Of a DNA stretch of 64,000 bases, positions 1 through 7,103 are shown in pieces. The notes below the pieces were generated by a model. It ran no database searches. It saw only the letters and a program-made list of their open reading frames with translations, and was not told the DNA's origin. Origin of the DNA: Eubacterium multiforme (GTDB lineage: Bacteria > Bacillota > Clostridia > Clostridiales > Clostridiaceae). Within the stretch, counting starts at the first letter, position 1; each line of letters opens with the position of its first letter. The DNA is taken from NCBI RefSeq assembly GCF_030813415.1, contig NZ_JAUSUF010000009.1, positions 1 through 64,000 of the forward strand, written 5' to 3'. The position numbers and the translations under genes are program-made.

Positions 1-2
1 TA

Positions 3-92
3 TTTAGAAGTAAAAATTCAGTAGTTTTCGATGAAGCTGAAAATAGAATGCATACTATTAAAGCCGTAATGGTTGCAACTGCAGGAAAATAA
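3..92 (+). CDS. arcB: Ornithine carbamoyltransferase, C-terminal end (partial)
   Basis: Only the last 29 codons are inside the window; the gene starts upstream. The readable tail contains S-V-V-F-D-E-A-E-N-R-M-H-T-I-K-A-V-M, which I recognise as the conserved C-terminal end of ornithine carbamoyltransferases. The enzyme interconverts citrulline plus phosphate and ornithine plus carbamoyl phosphate in the cytoplasm. Directly downstream lie arcD and arcC, so the catabolic (arginine deiminase pathway) form is the likely one. An anabolic argF cannot be excluded from the tail alone, but the context argues against it. Confidence 0.85.
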   Translation, partial: FRSKNSVVFDEAENRMHTIKAVMVATAGK

Positions 93-97
93 TTAAC

Positions 98-130
98 ATT
101 AGTCGGCTAATTCATAAATAGCCGACTAAT
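98..130 (+). terminator. Intercistronic hairpin between arcB and arcD
   Basis: A perfect 12-bp stem (ATTAGTCGGCTA at 98-109, complement at 119-130) with a 9-nt loop is followed by ATTTTTC. It lies within the arc operon, so it probably acts as a partial terminator or an mRNA-end stabiliser that lowers arcD expression relative to arcB, not as an operon end. Confidence 0.7.
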
Positions 131-164
131 ATTTTTCAAATAAACTAAATAGGGAGTGAGTATT

Positions 165-1607
165 ATGTCAGAACAACAATCAACTGGTGAAGAAAGAAAT
201 CTTGGATTTGCTTCTTTGGCTGCATTAATTGTTGGATCCATGATTGGTGGTGGAGCATTTAATTTACCATCAGACATGGCAAGAGGAGCAGGAACTGGCG
301 CAATTATTTTAGGTTGGGTTATAACTGGTATTGGTATGATAGTACTTGCTTTTGTTTATCAAATGTTAGCAAACAGAAAACCAGAATTAAGCGGTGGTGT
401 ATATAGCTATGCTAAAGCTGGTTTTGGTGATTACATAGGTTTCAATTCAGCATGGGGATATTGGTTAAGTGCTTGGATTGGAAATGTTTCTTATGCAGTA
501 TTATTATTTGGAGCAGTTGGATATTTCTTTCCTATATTTGGAGAAGGTAACAACTTAGCTTCAGTTATAGGGGCTTCTATATTAGTATGGGCTTTTGCTT
601 TATTAATATTTAAAGGAGTCAGTGGAGCTGCCTTTGTTAATTTAGTAACTACTATAGCAAAATTAGTACCTATTTTTGTATTTATAGTAGCTGTAATATT
701 TGCATTCCACTTTGATAATTTCACATTTGAATTCTGGGGAAGTCCTGATTTAGGTAGTGTAATAGATCAAGCTAAAAATACAATGCTTGTAACATTATGG
801 TGTTTCATAGGTATTGAAGGTGCAGTTGTTGTATCTGGTAGAGCTAAGAAACAAAGTGATGTTGGTAAAGCAACTGTTATAGGATTAATAGGAACATTAT
901 GCATTTATATGTTAATTTCATTAATGTCACTTGGTGTTATGAAGAGAATAGATTTGGCAAACTTGCAAAATCCTTCAATGGCTTACGTTTTAGAATTTGC
1001 AGTTGGAAAATGGGGTGCAGCACTTATTAATTTAGGATTAATAATTTCTTTATTTGGATCATTACTTGGCTGGACTTTATTATCTGGAGAAATTCCATTT
1101 GTTGCAGCTAAAGATGGCGTTTTGCCTAAAGTCTTTGCAAAATCAAATGAAAATAGTGCACCAATAGCATCATTAATAATAACAAATCTTTTAGTAGAAG
1201 TATTTTTAATCTTAACTTTAGTATCAGAAGGAACTTATCAAGCATTATATTCAGTATCTAGTACAGCAATAATGGTTCCTTATCTTCTAAGTGCAATGTA
1301 TGCTATGAAGCTTTCATATTCAGGAGAAACTTATGATGTAAATCCTACTGGAAGAACTAAAGATAAGATATGTTCAACAATTGCAACAATATATGCAATA
1401 TGGCTTGTATATGCAGCAGGATTGAGATACTTGCTTCTTTGTGCAATACTTTATGCAATAGGAATTATTTTCTATTATAAAGCAAAAAAAGAAAAAAATC
1501 CTAATGAAAAAGTATTTACAAGTAAAGATATATGGCTTGCTATATTCATATTAGTTGCAGCAGTTATAGCAATATACATGTTAGTAAATGGCTTAATAGA
1601 GGTTTAA
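165..1607 (+). CDS. arcD: Arginine/ornithine antiporter ArcD
   Basis: A 480-residue APC-superfamily membrane protein with about 12-13 hydrophobic segments. It would exchange external arginine for internal ornithine and so drive the arginine deiminase pathway without energy cost. The first membrane segment carries the family's substrate-site motif G-S-M-I-G-G-G at residues 24-30. The ATG at 165 is chosen over a GTG nine bases upstream because the SD AGGGAG (151-156) has normal 8-nt spacing to it and overlaps the GTG. The gene sits between ornithine carbamoyltransferase and carbamate kinase, which is why ArcD is preferred over other APC transporters. Confidence 0.92.
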   Translation: MSEQQSTGEERNLGFASLAALIVGSMIGGGAFNLPSDMARGAGTGAIILGWVITGIGMIVLAFVYQMLANRKPELSGGVYSYAKAGFGDYIGFNSAWGYWLSAWIGNVSYAVLLFGAVGYFFPIFGEGNNLASVIGASILVWAFALLIFKGVSGAAFVNLVTTIAKLVPIFVFIVAVIFAFHFDNFTFEFWGSPDLGSVIDQAKNTMLVTLWCFIGIEGAVVVSGRAKKQSDVGKATVIGLIGTLCIYMLISLMSLGVMKRIDLANLQNPSMAYVLEFAVGKWGAALINLGLIISLFGSLLGWTLLSGEIPFVAAKDGVLPKVFAKSNENSAPIASLIITNLLVEVFLILTLVSEGTYQALYSVSSTAIMVPYLLSAMYAMKLSYSGETYDVNPTGRTKDKICSTIATIYAIWLVYAAGLRYLLLCAILYAIGIIFYYKAKKEKNPNEKVFTSKDIWLAIFILVAAVIAIYMLVNGLIEV

Positions 1608-1623
1608 TAATTTATATAAATAA

Positions 1624-1735
1624 TACAAAAGATAAGGGGTAAATTTACAGAAGATAAAATATAGATTTACAAAAGATGAAGATTATACTACACAAAAGAT
1701 AAATTTCAAATGAACAAAAGATAAAATAATTTAGG
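1624..1735 (+). repeat. Five-copy degenerate 22-nt tandem repeat in the arcD-arcC gap
   Basis: The core ACAAAAGATAA occurs five times with at most one change per copy, starting at 1624, 1646, 1668, 1692 and 1714. The unit lengths are therefore 22, 22, 24 and 22 nt. The rest of each unit is AT-rich and often ends in AAATTT or similar. No open reading frame spans it. The function is unknown. The period is close to two helical turns, so a phased protein-binding array is possible, as is simple slippage-derived repeat growth. Confidence 0.85.
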
Positions 1736-1784
1736 AAATATTAAATAAAAAATAGTTTACACACAATATTAAGGAGGACAAAAA

Positions 1785-2729
1785 ATGAAAATAGTTTTAG
1801 CATTAGGCGGAAATGCTCTTCAAGCAGATCCAAAAGATAAAAGTGCAGAAGGTCAACTTAAAACTTGTAAAGAAACAGCTAAATCAGTAGTTGATTTAAT
1901 AGAAGCTGGACATCAAGTTTCAATAGTACATGGAAATGGACCACAAGTTGGTCAAATATTAGCAAGTTTAGAAGCTGCATATCAAGCAGACAATAATAAC
2001 ACATTATTCCCATTTGATGTTGTAGGAGCATTTTCACAAGGATATATAGGTTACCATTTACAAAATTCTATTTTAGAAGAATTAAAAAATAGAAATATTC
2101 AAAAATCAGTTGGAACTATGGTAACTCAAGTAGTTGTAGATAAATATGATAATGGGTTTAAAAATCCTACTAAACCAATAGGTTCATTCTATAGTAAGGA
2201 AGAAGCAGAAAAGCTTGAAAAAGATAAAGGCTATGTAATGAAAGAAGATGCAGGACGTGGATATAGAAGAGTTGTTGCATCACCAAAACCTTTAGATATA
2301 GTTGAAAAAAATATTATAGAAAAAATGGTTTCAGATGGCTTTGTAGTAGTAGCTTGCGGAGGCGGTGGAATTCCAGTAATAAAAGAAGGAAATGATTTAG
2401 TTGGAGTTCCAGCAGTTATAGATAAAGACTTTGCTGCTGAAAAACTTGCAGAAATTTTAGATGCAGATGTACTTTTAATACTTACAGCTGTTGATAGAGT
2501 TTGTGTAAACTTTAATAAACCAAATCAAAAAGCATTAGAAGAAATAAATCTTGAAGAAGTAGATAAATATATTGAAGAAGGACAATTTGCTCCAGGAAGT
2601 ATGCTTCCAAAGGTTGAAGCTTGTAAGAAGTTTGTTAAGTCAGGAGAAAATAGAGCTGCAATTATTGCATCCCTTAGCCGAGCTAATGATGCTTTAGTTG
2701 GAAAATCAGGAACTAAAATTGTTAAATAG
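1785..2729 (+). CDS. arcC: Carbamate kinase
   Basis: A 314-residue amino acid kinase family protein of normal length. It converts carbamoyl phosphate plus ADP to ATP, CO2 and ammonia, the energy-yielding last step of the arginine deiminase pathway in the cytoplasm. The N-terminal glycine loop A-L-G-G-N-A-L (residues 6-12) and the G-N-G-P-Q-V-G motif (50-56) are diagnostic of carbamate kinase. A strong SD (AAGGAGG) precedes the ATG. It follows arcD after a 177-nt gap that holds the 22-nt repeats, and precedes the regulator gene, so it belongs to the same operon. Confidence 0.96.
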   Translation: MKIVLALGGNALQADPKDKSAEGQLKTCKETAKSVVDLIEAGHQVSIVHGNGPQVGQILASLEAAYQADNNNTLFPFDVVGAFSQGYIGYHLQNSILEELKNRNIQKSVGTMVTQVVVDKYDNGFKNPTKPIGSFYSKEEAEKLEKDKGYVMKEDAGRGYRRVVASPKPLDIVEKNIIEKMVSDGFVVVACGGGGIPVIKEGNDLVGVPAVIDKDFAAEKLAEILDADVLLILTAVDRVCVNFNKPNQKALEEINLEEVDKYIEEGQFAPGSMLPKVEACKKFVKSGENRAAIIASLSRANDALVGKSGTKIVK

Positions 2730-2759
2730 TAATAAATAAAATATATCACTAAAAGTAGC

Positions 2760-2809
2760 TTAAGGTACTAAGCTATGATTTTATATAGGATTTAAGCTTA
2801 GTACCTTAA
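2760..2809 (+). terminator. 15-bp hairpin between arcC and the ArgR gene
   Basis: TTAAGGTACTAAGCT at 2760-2774 is perfectly complementary to 2795-2809, with a 20-nt loop. The following sequence (ATATTATTTTATA) is T-rich but not a clean T tract. It may be an incomplete terminator that reduces readthrough into the regulator gene, or an mRNA-processing structure. No separate strong promoter is evident after it. Confidence 0.6.
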
Positions 2810-2839
2810 ATATTATTTTATAAAAAGGAGTAATGAATT

Positions 2840-3295
2840 ATGGAAAACATATTAAAAAACAGAAGACGGGAAGAGATTCTTAATATAATAAATAATGAGA
2901 ATATAGAGAAACAGGACCAGCTTGTTTTTAAGTTAAGACGGCGGGGAATAAATGTTACACAAGCTACATTATCAAGAGATTTGCGGGAAATGCATATAAT
3001 TAGAAAACCATCAGGAAATAAACAATATAGATATATAAGAATAACACAAGAAGATGTGGGGAAAAGATGTCAAAATGTTTTTAAAGACGCAGTTATAAGA
3101 ATTTTTATACAAGATTATTTTATATCAGTAAAGACCATGAATGGCATGGCTGCAGCTGTAGGAGAATTAATTGATAGATTAGATGATAAGAGAATAGCTG
3201 GAACAGTTGCAAGTAATAATAACGTATTAGTTTTATGTAGAAGTAATGAATATGCAAAACACGTATTTAAAGAATTAAATGATTTAAGACTTTAA
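2840..3295 (+). CDS. argR: ArgR-family arginine regulator (arc-linked paralog)
   Basis: A 151-residue protein with the two-domain ArgR layout. An N-terminal winged helix (about 1-70, with S-R-D-L-R-E at 45-50) binds ARG boxes, and a C-terminal domain (about 80-151) hexamerises and normally binds arginine. The location at the end of the arc operon suggests control of arginine catabolism. The ligand motif usually reads G-T-I-x-G-D-D-T, and its two aspartates contact arginine (Asp128/129 in E. coli ArgR). Here it is G-T-V-A-S-N-N-N at residues 121-128. Arginine binding may therefore be altered or lost. It may need a second ArgR encoded elsewhere, as in other species with paired ArgR/ArcR regulators. 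Confidence 0.88.
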   Translation: MENILKNRRREEILNIINNENIEKQDQLVFKLRRRGINVTQATLSRDLREMHIIRKPSGNKQYRYIRITQEDVGKRCQNVFKDAVIRIFIQDYFISVKTMNGMAAAVGELIDRLDDKRIAGTVASNNNVLVLCRSNEYAKHVFKELNDLRL

Positions 3296-3361
3296 ATACT
3301 TTATTAATTCTTATTTTTTTAAGAATATATATATACCAAAACATAATAAAATTACAATCCT

Positions 3362-3412
3362 AAAAATAAAGAATATAATAAGAGCTTTCTTATTATATTC
3401 TTTATTTTTATT
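3362..3412. terminator. Strong 21-bp hairpin terminator after the arc operon
   Basis: Positions 3362-3382 pair perfectly with 3389-3409 around a 6-nt loop. The arms begin with AAAAA and end with TTTTT, so it can end transcription in either direction. It marks the end of the arc operon. Confidence 0.8.
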
Positions 3413-3437
3413 TAAAGTTTGATTAAATTAAAAAAGT

Positions 3438-3466
3438 TTGTTATTATCATATAGTAATTTTAATAT
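3438..3466 (+). promoter_or_regulatory. Probable sigma-A promoter of the Mn riboswitch-mntP unit
   Basis: TTGTTA (3438-3443) and TAATAT (3461-3466) are separated by 17 nt. The predicted start near 3473 falls just before the riboswitch aptamer. Confidence 0.5.
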
Positions 3467-3477
3467 ATAGTTTTTGT

Positions 3478-3605
3478 ATAAGGGAGTAGTTAGCTCATAA
3501 ATTGTAAAGAGTTATTAGGTCAACATATTGAACTTTAAAGTTCTGGCTTAATATTAAATAACGAGACTTATGCGTAGTTTGTGCTGCGCATAAGTCTTTT
3601 TTTAT
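3478..3605 (+). promoter_or_regulatory. Mn2+ riboswitch (yybP-ykoY motif) with terminator
   Basis: The leader contains the landmarks of the yybP-ykoY family: AGGGAGTAG near the 5' end (3481-3489), the internal GGTCAACA element, and AACGAGACTTATGCG at the 3' end. It finishes in an intrinsic terminator: AGACTTATGCG (3564-3574) pairs with CGCATAAGTCT (3587-3597), followed by a run of Ts. This family binds Mn2+ and turns on exporters. The downstream gene is MntP, the classic partner. Bound Mn2+ should stabilise the antiterminated form and let transcription reach mntP. Confidence 0.92.
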
Positions 3606-3716
3606 TCTTTAGTAAATTATAATAAGGTCAAATCTTTGGATAAGTTTATAAATATAGTAAAACTTATAGTGGAAGGAATGATTTTATTATTAAAATAATT
3701 AAGAAGGAGAAATTAT

Positions 3717-4325
3717 ATGAATTTATTATCAATTTTTATGACTGCAATAGGATTATCTATGGATGCCTTTGCAGTAGCCTTAGCTAAAGGTATAACTTTA
3801 AGAAAAAATATGTGGAAAAATGCTTTAAAGATAGCATTACTTTTTGGAGTGTTTCAAGGATTAATGCCATTAATAGGCTGGATGGCAGCAAGGGAGTTTA
3901 GAGGATATATTGAATCTTTTGATCATTGGATTGCATTTATACTTCTTGGAGCAATTGGAGGTAAAATGATTTATGAATCAATTAAAAGCAAAAAGGAATG
4001 TTGTCTAAATAATAATGTTAGTGTAAAGGAAGAAGTTTGTGTTGAAAGTTTAGAGGATAATAAAGAATTCAATTTTAAAAATTTAATTATATTAGCTATT
4101 GCAACAAGTATAGATGCATTAGCAGTTGGAGTAAGTTTTGCATTTTTAAATATTAGTATAATTCCATCAATTAGTATTATTGCTTTAGTAACTTTTATTT
4201 TATGTATAATAGCAGTATTTGTAGGAAAAAAGCTTGGATGTATTCTTCAAAAATATGCAGAAATAGTTGGAGGAGTAATTTTAATAATTATTGGGATAAA
4301 TATATTATTAGAACATATAGGATAA
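3717..4325 (+). CDS. mntP: Manganese efflux pump MntP
   Basis: A 202-residue membrane protein with six hydrophobic segments in two repeated halves split by a hydrophilic loop (about 90-120). Each half carries the family signature with a membrane-embedded aspartate: S-M-D-A-F-A-V-A (Asp16) and S-I-D-A-L-A-V-G (Asp133). It exports Mn2+ and protects against manganese excess. The gene sits behind a yybP-ykoY riboswitch, so it should be induced by its own substrate. SD AGAAGGAG precedes the ATG. It appears to be monocistronic. The loop has extra cysteines (C95, C96, C108) of unknown role. Confidence 0.93.
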   Translation: MNLLSIFMTAIGLSMDAFAVALAKGITLRKNMWKNALKIALLFGVFQGLMPLIGWMAAREFRGYIESFDHWIAFILLGAIGGKMIYESIKSKKECCLNNNVSVKEEVCVESLEDNKEFNFKNLIILAIATSIDALAVGVSFAFLNISIIPSISIIALVTFILCIIAVFVGKKLGCILQKYAEIVGGVILIIIGINILLEHIG

Positions 4326-4446
4326 ATTTTTTATTTAACAGTATTTTGAAATTTTATAATATATAATATATGTGTAGGATAAATTTATAAGTATAGAAAT
4401 TAGTTTAAATAATAAATATAAAAATAAAAATAAAGGAGTGGAGAAA

Positions 4447-4827
4447 ATGTCAACTAAAATGTTACACACATGTATAAGAGTAATGGATTTAGAAAAATCT
4501 TTGAAGTTTTATAAGGAAGGCTTAGGGTTTATAGAAACAAGAAGAAAGGAATTTCTAGAACATAAATTTACTCTTGTATATGTATCAAATAAAATAGGTG
4601 GATATGAAATTGAACTAACTTATAACTATAATCCAGAAAAACCTTATGAAATAGGAAATGGATTTAGTCATATTGCTGTTGGTGTAGATAATTTAGAAGA
4701 AATGAGAAATAAACATATTGCTTTAGGATATGATGTTACTGAACTTAAAGGCTTACCAGGAGAAAAACCTAAATATTATTTTGTAACTGATCCAGATGGC
4801 TACAAAATAGAGGTTATAAGAAATTAA
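4447..4827 (+). CDS. gloA: VOC-family protein, glyoxalase I-like
   Basis: A 126-residue vicinal-oxygen-chelate protein close in length to bacterial lactoylglutathione lyase. Candidate metal ligands appear in the usual four places: the N-terminal M-L-H-T (His7), a Glu in Y-E-I-E-L, a His in G-F-S-H-I-A-V, and a C-terminal Glu in D-G-Y-K-I-E-V. A glyoxalase I would detoxify methylglyoxal, but clostridia generally lack glutathione, so another thiol may be the co-substrate. The ATG at 4447 is preferred over the GTG at 4438, which lies inside the SD AAAGGAG. Monocistronic, with its own terminator. Confidence 0.8.
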   Translation: MSTKMLHTCIRVMDLEKSLKFYKEGLGFIETRRKEFLEHKFTLVYVSNKIGGYEIELTYNYNPEKPYEIGNGFSHIAVGVDNLEEMRNKHIALGYDVTELKGLPGEKPKYYFVTDPDGYKIEVIRN

Positions 4828-4837
4828 ATTTTATAAA

Positions 4838-4873
4838 AAAGGCTGATTAAATATTTTTATATCAGTCTTTTTT
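4838..4873 (+). terminator. Terminator after the glyoxalase-like gene
   Basis: AAAGGCTGAT (4838-4847) pairs with ATCAGTCTTT (4861-4870) with one G-U pair, followed by a T run. Confidence 0.75.
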
Positions 4874-4959
4874 TATGAATGATTACTTTATATTGAAACT
4901 TTAAATAAAATATTTTACACTATTTAAGAAATCTTAAAGTAGTGAAAGGAAAAATTTTA

Positions 4960-5643
4960 ATGAGAATAAATAAATTACTTAGTAATTATGGAATTTGTTC
5001 TAGAAAAGAAACTAATAAATTTATAGAAGATAATAGAATAATTATAAATGGAGAACTTGCAACAAAAGGGCAATGGGTTGAGGAATCAGATAATATACTT
5101 TTAGATAATAAACCTTTAAAGAAAAGGGATAAAATATATATTGCATTAAACAAGCCAACTGGAATAACTACAACTTTAGCAAGGGATGTAAAAGACAATA
5201 TATTAGACTTTATGAATTATAAAGAATATATTTTCCCAGTAGGAAGACTGGACAAGGAATCTCAGGGATTAATAATTATGACAAATGATGGAGAACTTGC
5301 AAATAAAATTTTAGAATCAGAAAATAATCATGAAAAAGAATATATAGTAACTGTAGATAAGCCTTTTAATGATGAATTTATAGAAAAAATGTCAAATGGT
5401 GTTGAAATACTTAATACAAAAACAAGACCTTGTAAAGTTAAAAGAATAAATGAAGATACATTTAATATTATTTTAACTCAAGGACTTAATAAACAAATCA
5501 GAAGAATGAGTAAAGCTTTAGGATATGAGGTTAAATATCTTAAAAGAATAAGAATTATGAATATAAATATTGATGGAATTTTAAAGGGTGAATTTCGTAA
5601 TCTTACAGAAGACGAAGTAAATGAACTTAAAAATTCTAAATAA
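4960..5643 (+). CDS. rluF: RluF-like 23S rRNA pseudouridine synthase
   Basis: A 227-residue RsuA/RluB/E/F-family pseudouridine synthase. An N-terminal S4 RNA-binding domain (about 1-45, containing I-C-S-R-K-E) is followed by the catalytic domain. The catalytic aspartate lies in V-G-R-L-D-K-E-S-Q-G-L (Asp98), and the C-terminal region has the family motif G-L-N-K-Q-I-R-R-M. The M-x-x-A-L-G-Y-E-V-x-x-L-x-R-I-R-I end favours the RluF/YjbC subgroup, though the exact modified base cannot be told from sequence. The ATG at 4960 is chosen over the GTG at 4942 because AAAGGA sits at 4945-4950. The methyltransferase gene follows 21 nt later, so the two may form an RNA-modification operon. Confidence 0.85.
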   Translation: MRINKLLSNYGICSRKETNKFIEDNRIIINGELATKGQWVEESDNILLDNKPLKKRDKIYIALNKPTGITTTLARDVKDNILDFMNYKEYIFPVGRLDKESQGLIIMTNDGELANKILESENNHEKEYIVTVDKPFNDEFIEKMSNGVEILNTKTRPCKVKRINEDTFNIILTQGLNKQIRRMSKALGYEVKYLKRIRIMNINIDGILKGEFRNLTEDEVNELKNSK

Positions 5644-5664
5644 TTAATTAGAGGTATAATTTTA

Positions 5665-6609
5665 ATGGACTATAATAAAGAAAATAAAAAATATTTTTAT
5701 GCAATAAATTATCAAAAAGGTGATGAATCTTTATGTAATATGGAAATGAAATATCTATTTGGAAAAGCAATAAAAGATAGAGAATTTTTTTCAAGTTTAT
5801 ACATTAATCCTTCAAGAAGTCCATTTATTAAAGAATGTATAAAGGTTATTTATATTGAAGAATCTTTAAATAATATAATAGAAAATATAATTAAAGATAA
5901 GTTAGCCCTTGAAGGTTTTAAAGTATGTTATATTAAATCATTAGAAAATGATAATATTTCTTATAAAGAAAGACTAAATTCCATGAGGGAGATAGGACTA
6001 GTTATAAAAGGAATTCCAGATATGCATAATCCTAAAGTTAATTTAGCTATTATGAAGTTAAAAGATAAGTGGATTTTTGGAATTTATGAAAAAAATGAAT
6101 TGCTTTTTCTAAAACATAATAAGAAACCATTTTCTTATTCTAATGCATTGAGTACAAAAGTGGCTAGAGCTTTAGTTAATATAGCAGTAGGAGAAAATAT
6201 AAATAAGAAGGTTATAGATCCTTGTTGTGGAGTTGGAACTGTTGTTATTGAAGGAATATCTATGGGAGTTAATATAATAGGATATGAAATTAATAAGCAA
6301 ATAGCCTTTAATGCTAAAAGAAATATGGAAGCTTTAGGATATGAAGTTAATATTGTAAAAGGTGATATGCATAATATAAAGGATCAATATGATGTAGCAA
6401 TTTTAGATATGCCTTATGGTCTTTTTACAAAGACAACTCCAGAACTTCAAAGAAAAATAATTGAAACTACACGTAGAATTTCTAAAAAAGCTATAATAAT
6501 CACTTTTGAAAATATGGATGATATGATAGAAGGAGAAGGATTTAATATAATAGACAAAGGAATTATTTGTAAAAATAATTTTAAAAGATATATAAATGTA
6601 TGTATATAA
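5665..6609 (+). CDS. TRM11-type / UPF0020 SAM-dependent RNA methyltransferase
   Basis: A 314-residue class I methyltransferase. The N-terminal half (about 1-160) has no obvious motif and may be a degenerate THUMP-like RNA-binding region. The C-terminal half has the SAM loop D-P-C-C-G-V-G-T (from Asp185) and the catalytic D-M-P-Y-G (248-252). That motif belongs to the D/N-P-P-Y/F class that methylates exocyclic amines and fits the TRM11/UPF0020 family of N2-guanine methylases. The target (tRNA or rRNA guanine) is an inference. It lies right after a pseudouridine synthase, in line with a role in RNA modification. The start ATG has a modest SD (GAGGT). Confidence 0.75.
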   Translation: MDYNKENKKYFYAINYQKGDESLCNMEMKYLFGKAIKDREFFSSLYINPSRSPFIKECIKVIYIEESLNNIIENIIKDKLALEGFKVCYIKSLENDNISYKERLNSMREIGLVIKGIPDMHNPKVNLAIMKLKDKWIFGIYEKNELLFLKHNKKPFSYSNALSTKVARALVNIAVGENINKKVIDPCCGVGTVVIEGISMGVNIIGYEINKQIAFNAKRNMEALGYEVNIVKGDMHNIKDQYDVAILDMPYGLFTKTTPELQRKIIETTRRISKKAIIITFENMDDMIEGEGFNIIDKGIICKNNFKRYINVCI

Positions 6610-6614
6610 ATAAA

Positions 6615-6706
6615 GAAAAAGGCAAAATGATAAACCTATTAGAAAAATGGTCTGTTTTTAATACCATTTTAATGTCTTTATAGGATTATTATTTTGCTTT
6701 TTTTTA
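6615..6706 (+). terminator. Branched terminator: long outer stem with a nested hairpin
   Basis: Positions 6616-6638 pair imperfectly with 6680-6704; matching blocks are AAAAGGCAAAAT/ATTTTGCTTTT and CCTAT/ATAGG. A second perfect 8-bp hairpin is nested inside (AAAATGGT at 6644-6651, ACCATTTT at 6663-6670). A T tract of more than seven residues follows. It serves as the terminator of the rluF-methyltransferase unit, but the branched shape is unusual for a plain terminator. Confidence 0.65.
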
Positions 6707-7103
6707 TGTATAGTATTTTAATAATATATATTAAAAATTTTATTACTATACTTTAGTTATAAAAAACCATCATCTTTCAATTTCATTTAAATTACCTCTT
6801 ATTAAATTCTAAATTTATATTATAAGAAAATAATTAAAATAACTTTACATTAAAATGAGAAATTTTTAATTTATAAATGATAAAAATAATCATTTGATAA
6901 GAATTATCTTTTTAAATTTTGAAATGATTAAAAAAATATAATTTAAATAAATAAAGTAAAAATTTCACCTTGTTAATAAATATTTAAAGAAACCTTAATA
7001 TAACATTAAAAATATTAGAAAATAATTGAAATTAAAAAATAATTGTGATAAATTTTGACTATCAAAAAATTTAAAAGTCAAACTATTGAAATAAGGGGGA
7101 AAT
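6707..7103. other. AT-rich intergenic region before the large protease
   Basis: About 400 nt of very AT-rich DNA without a credible ORF. It must carry the protease promoter, but I cannot pick one reliably. A short inverted repeat (TTTGACT near 7053, AGTCAAA near 7075) lies shortly upstream of the protease SD (AAGGGGGA) and could be an operator or a 5'-UTR hairpin. I see no VirR box. Confidence 0.4.

Noticed and set aside
1624..1735. CRISPR-like array
   Set aside because: The 22-nt units are repeats without distinct spacers, the cores are only 11 nt, and there are no cas genes nearby.
6707..7103. VirR-binding boxes before the S8 protease
   Set aside because: No CCAGTT-type direct repeats are visible in this region.
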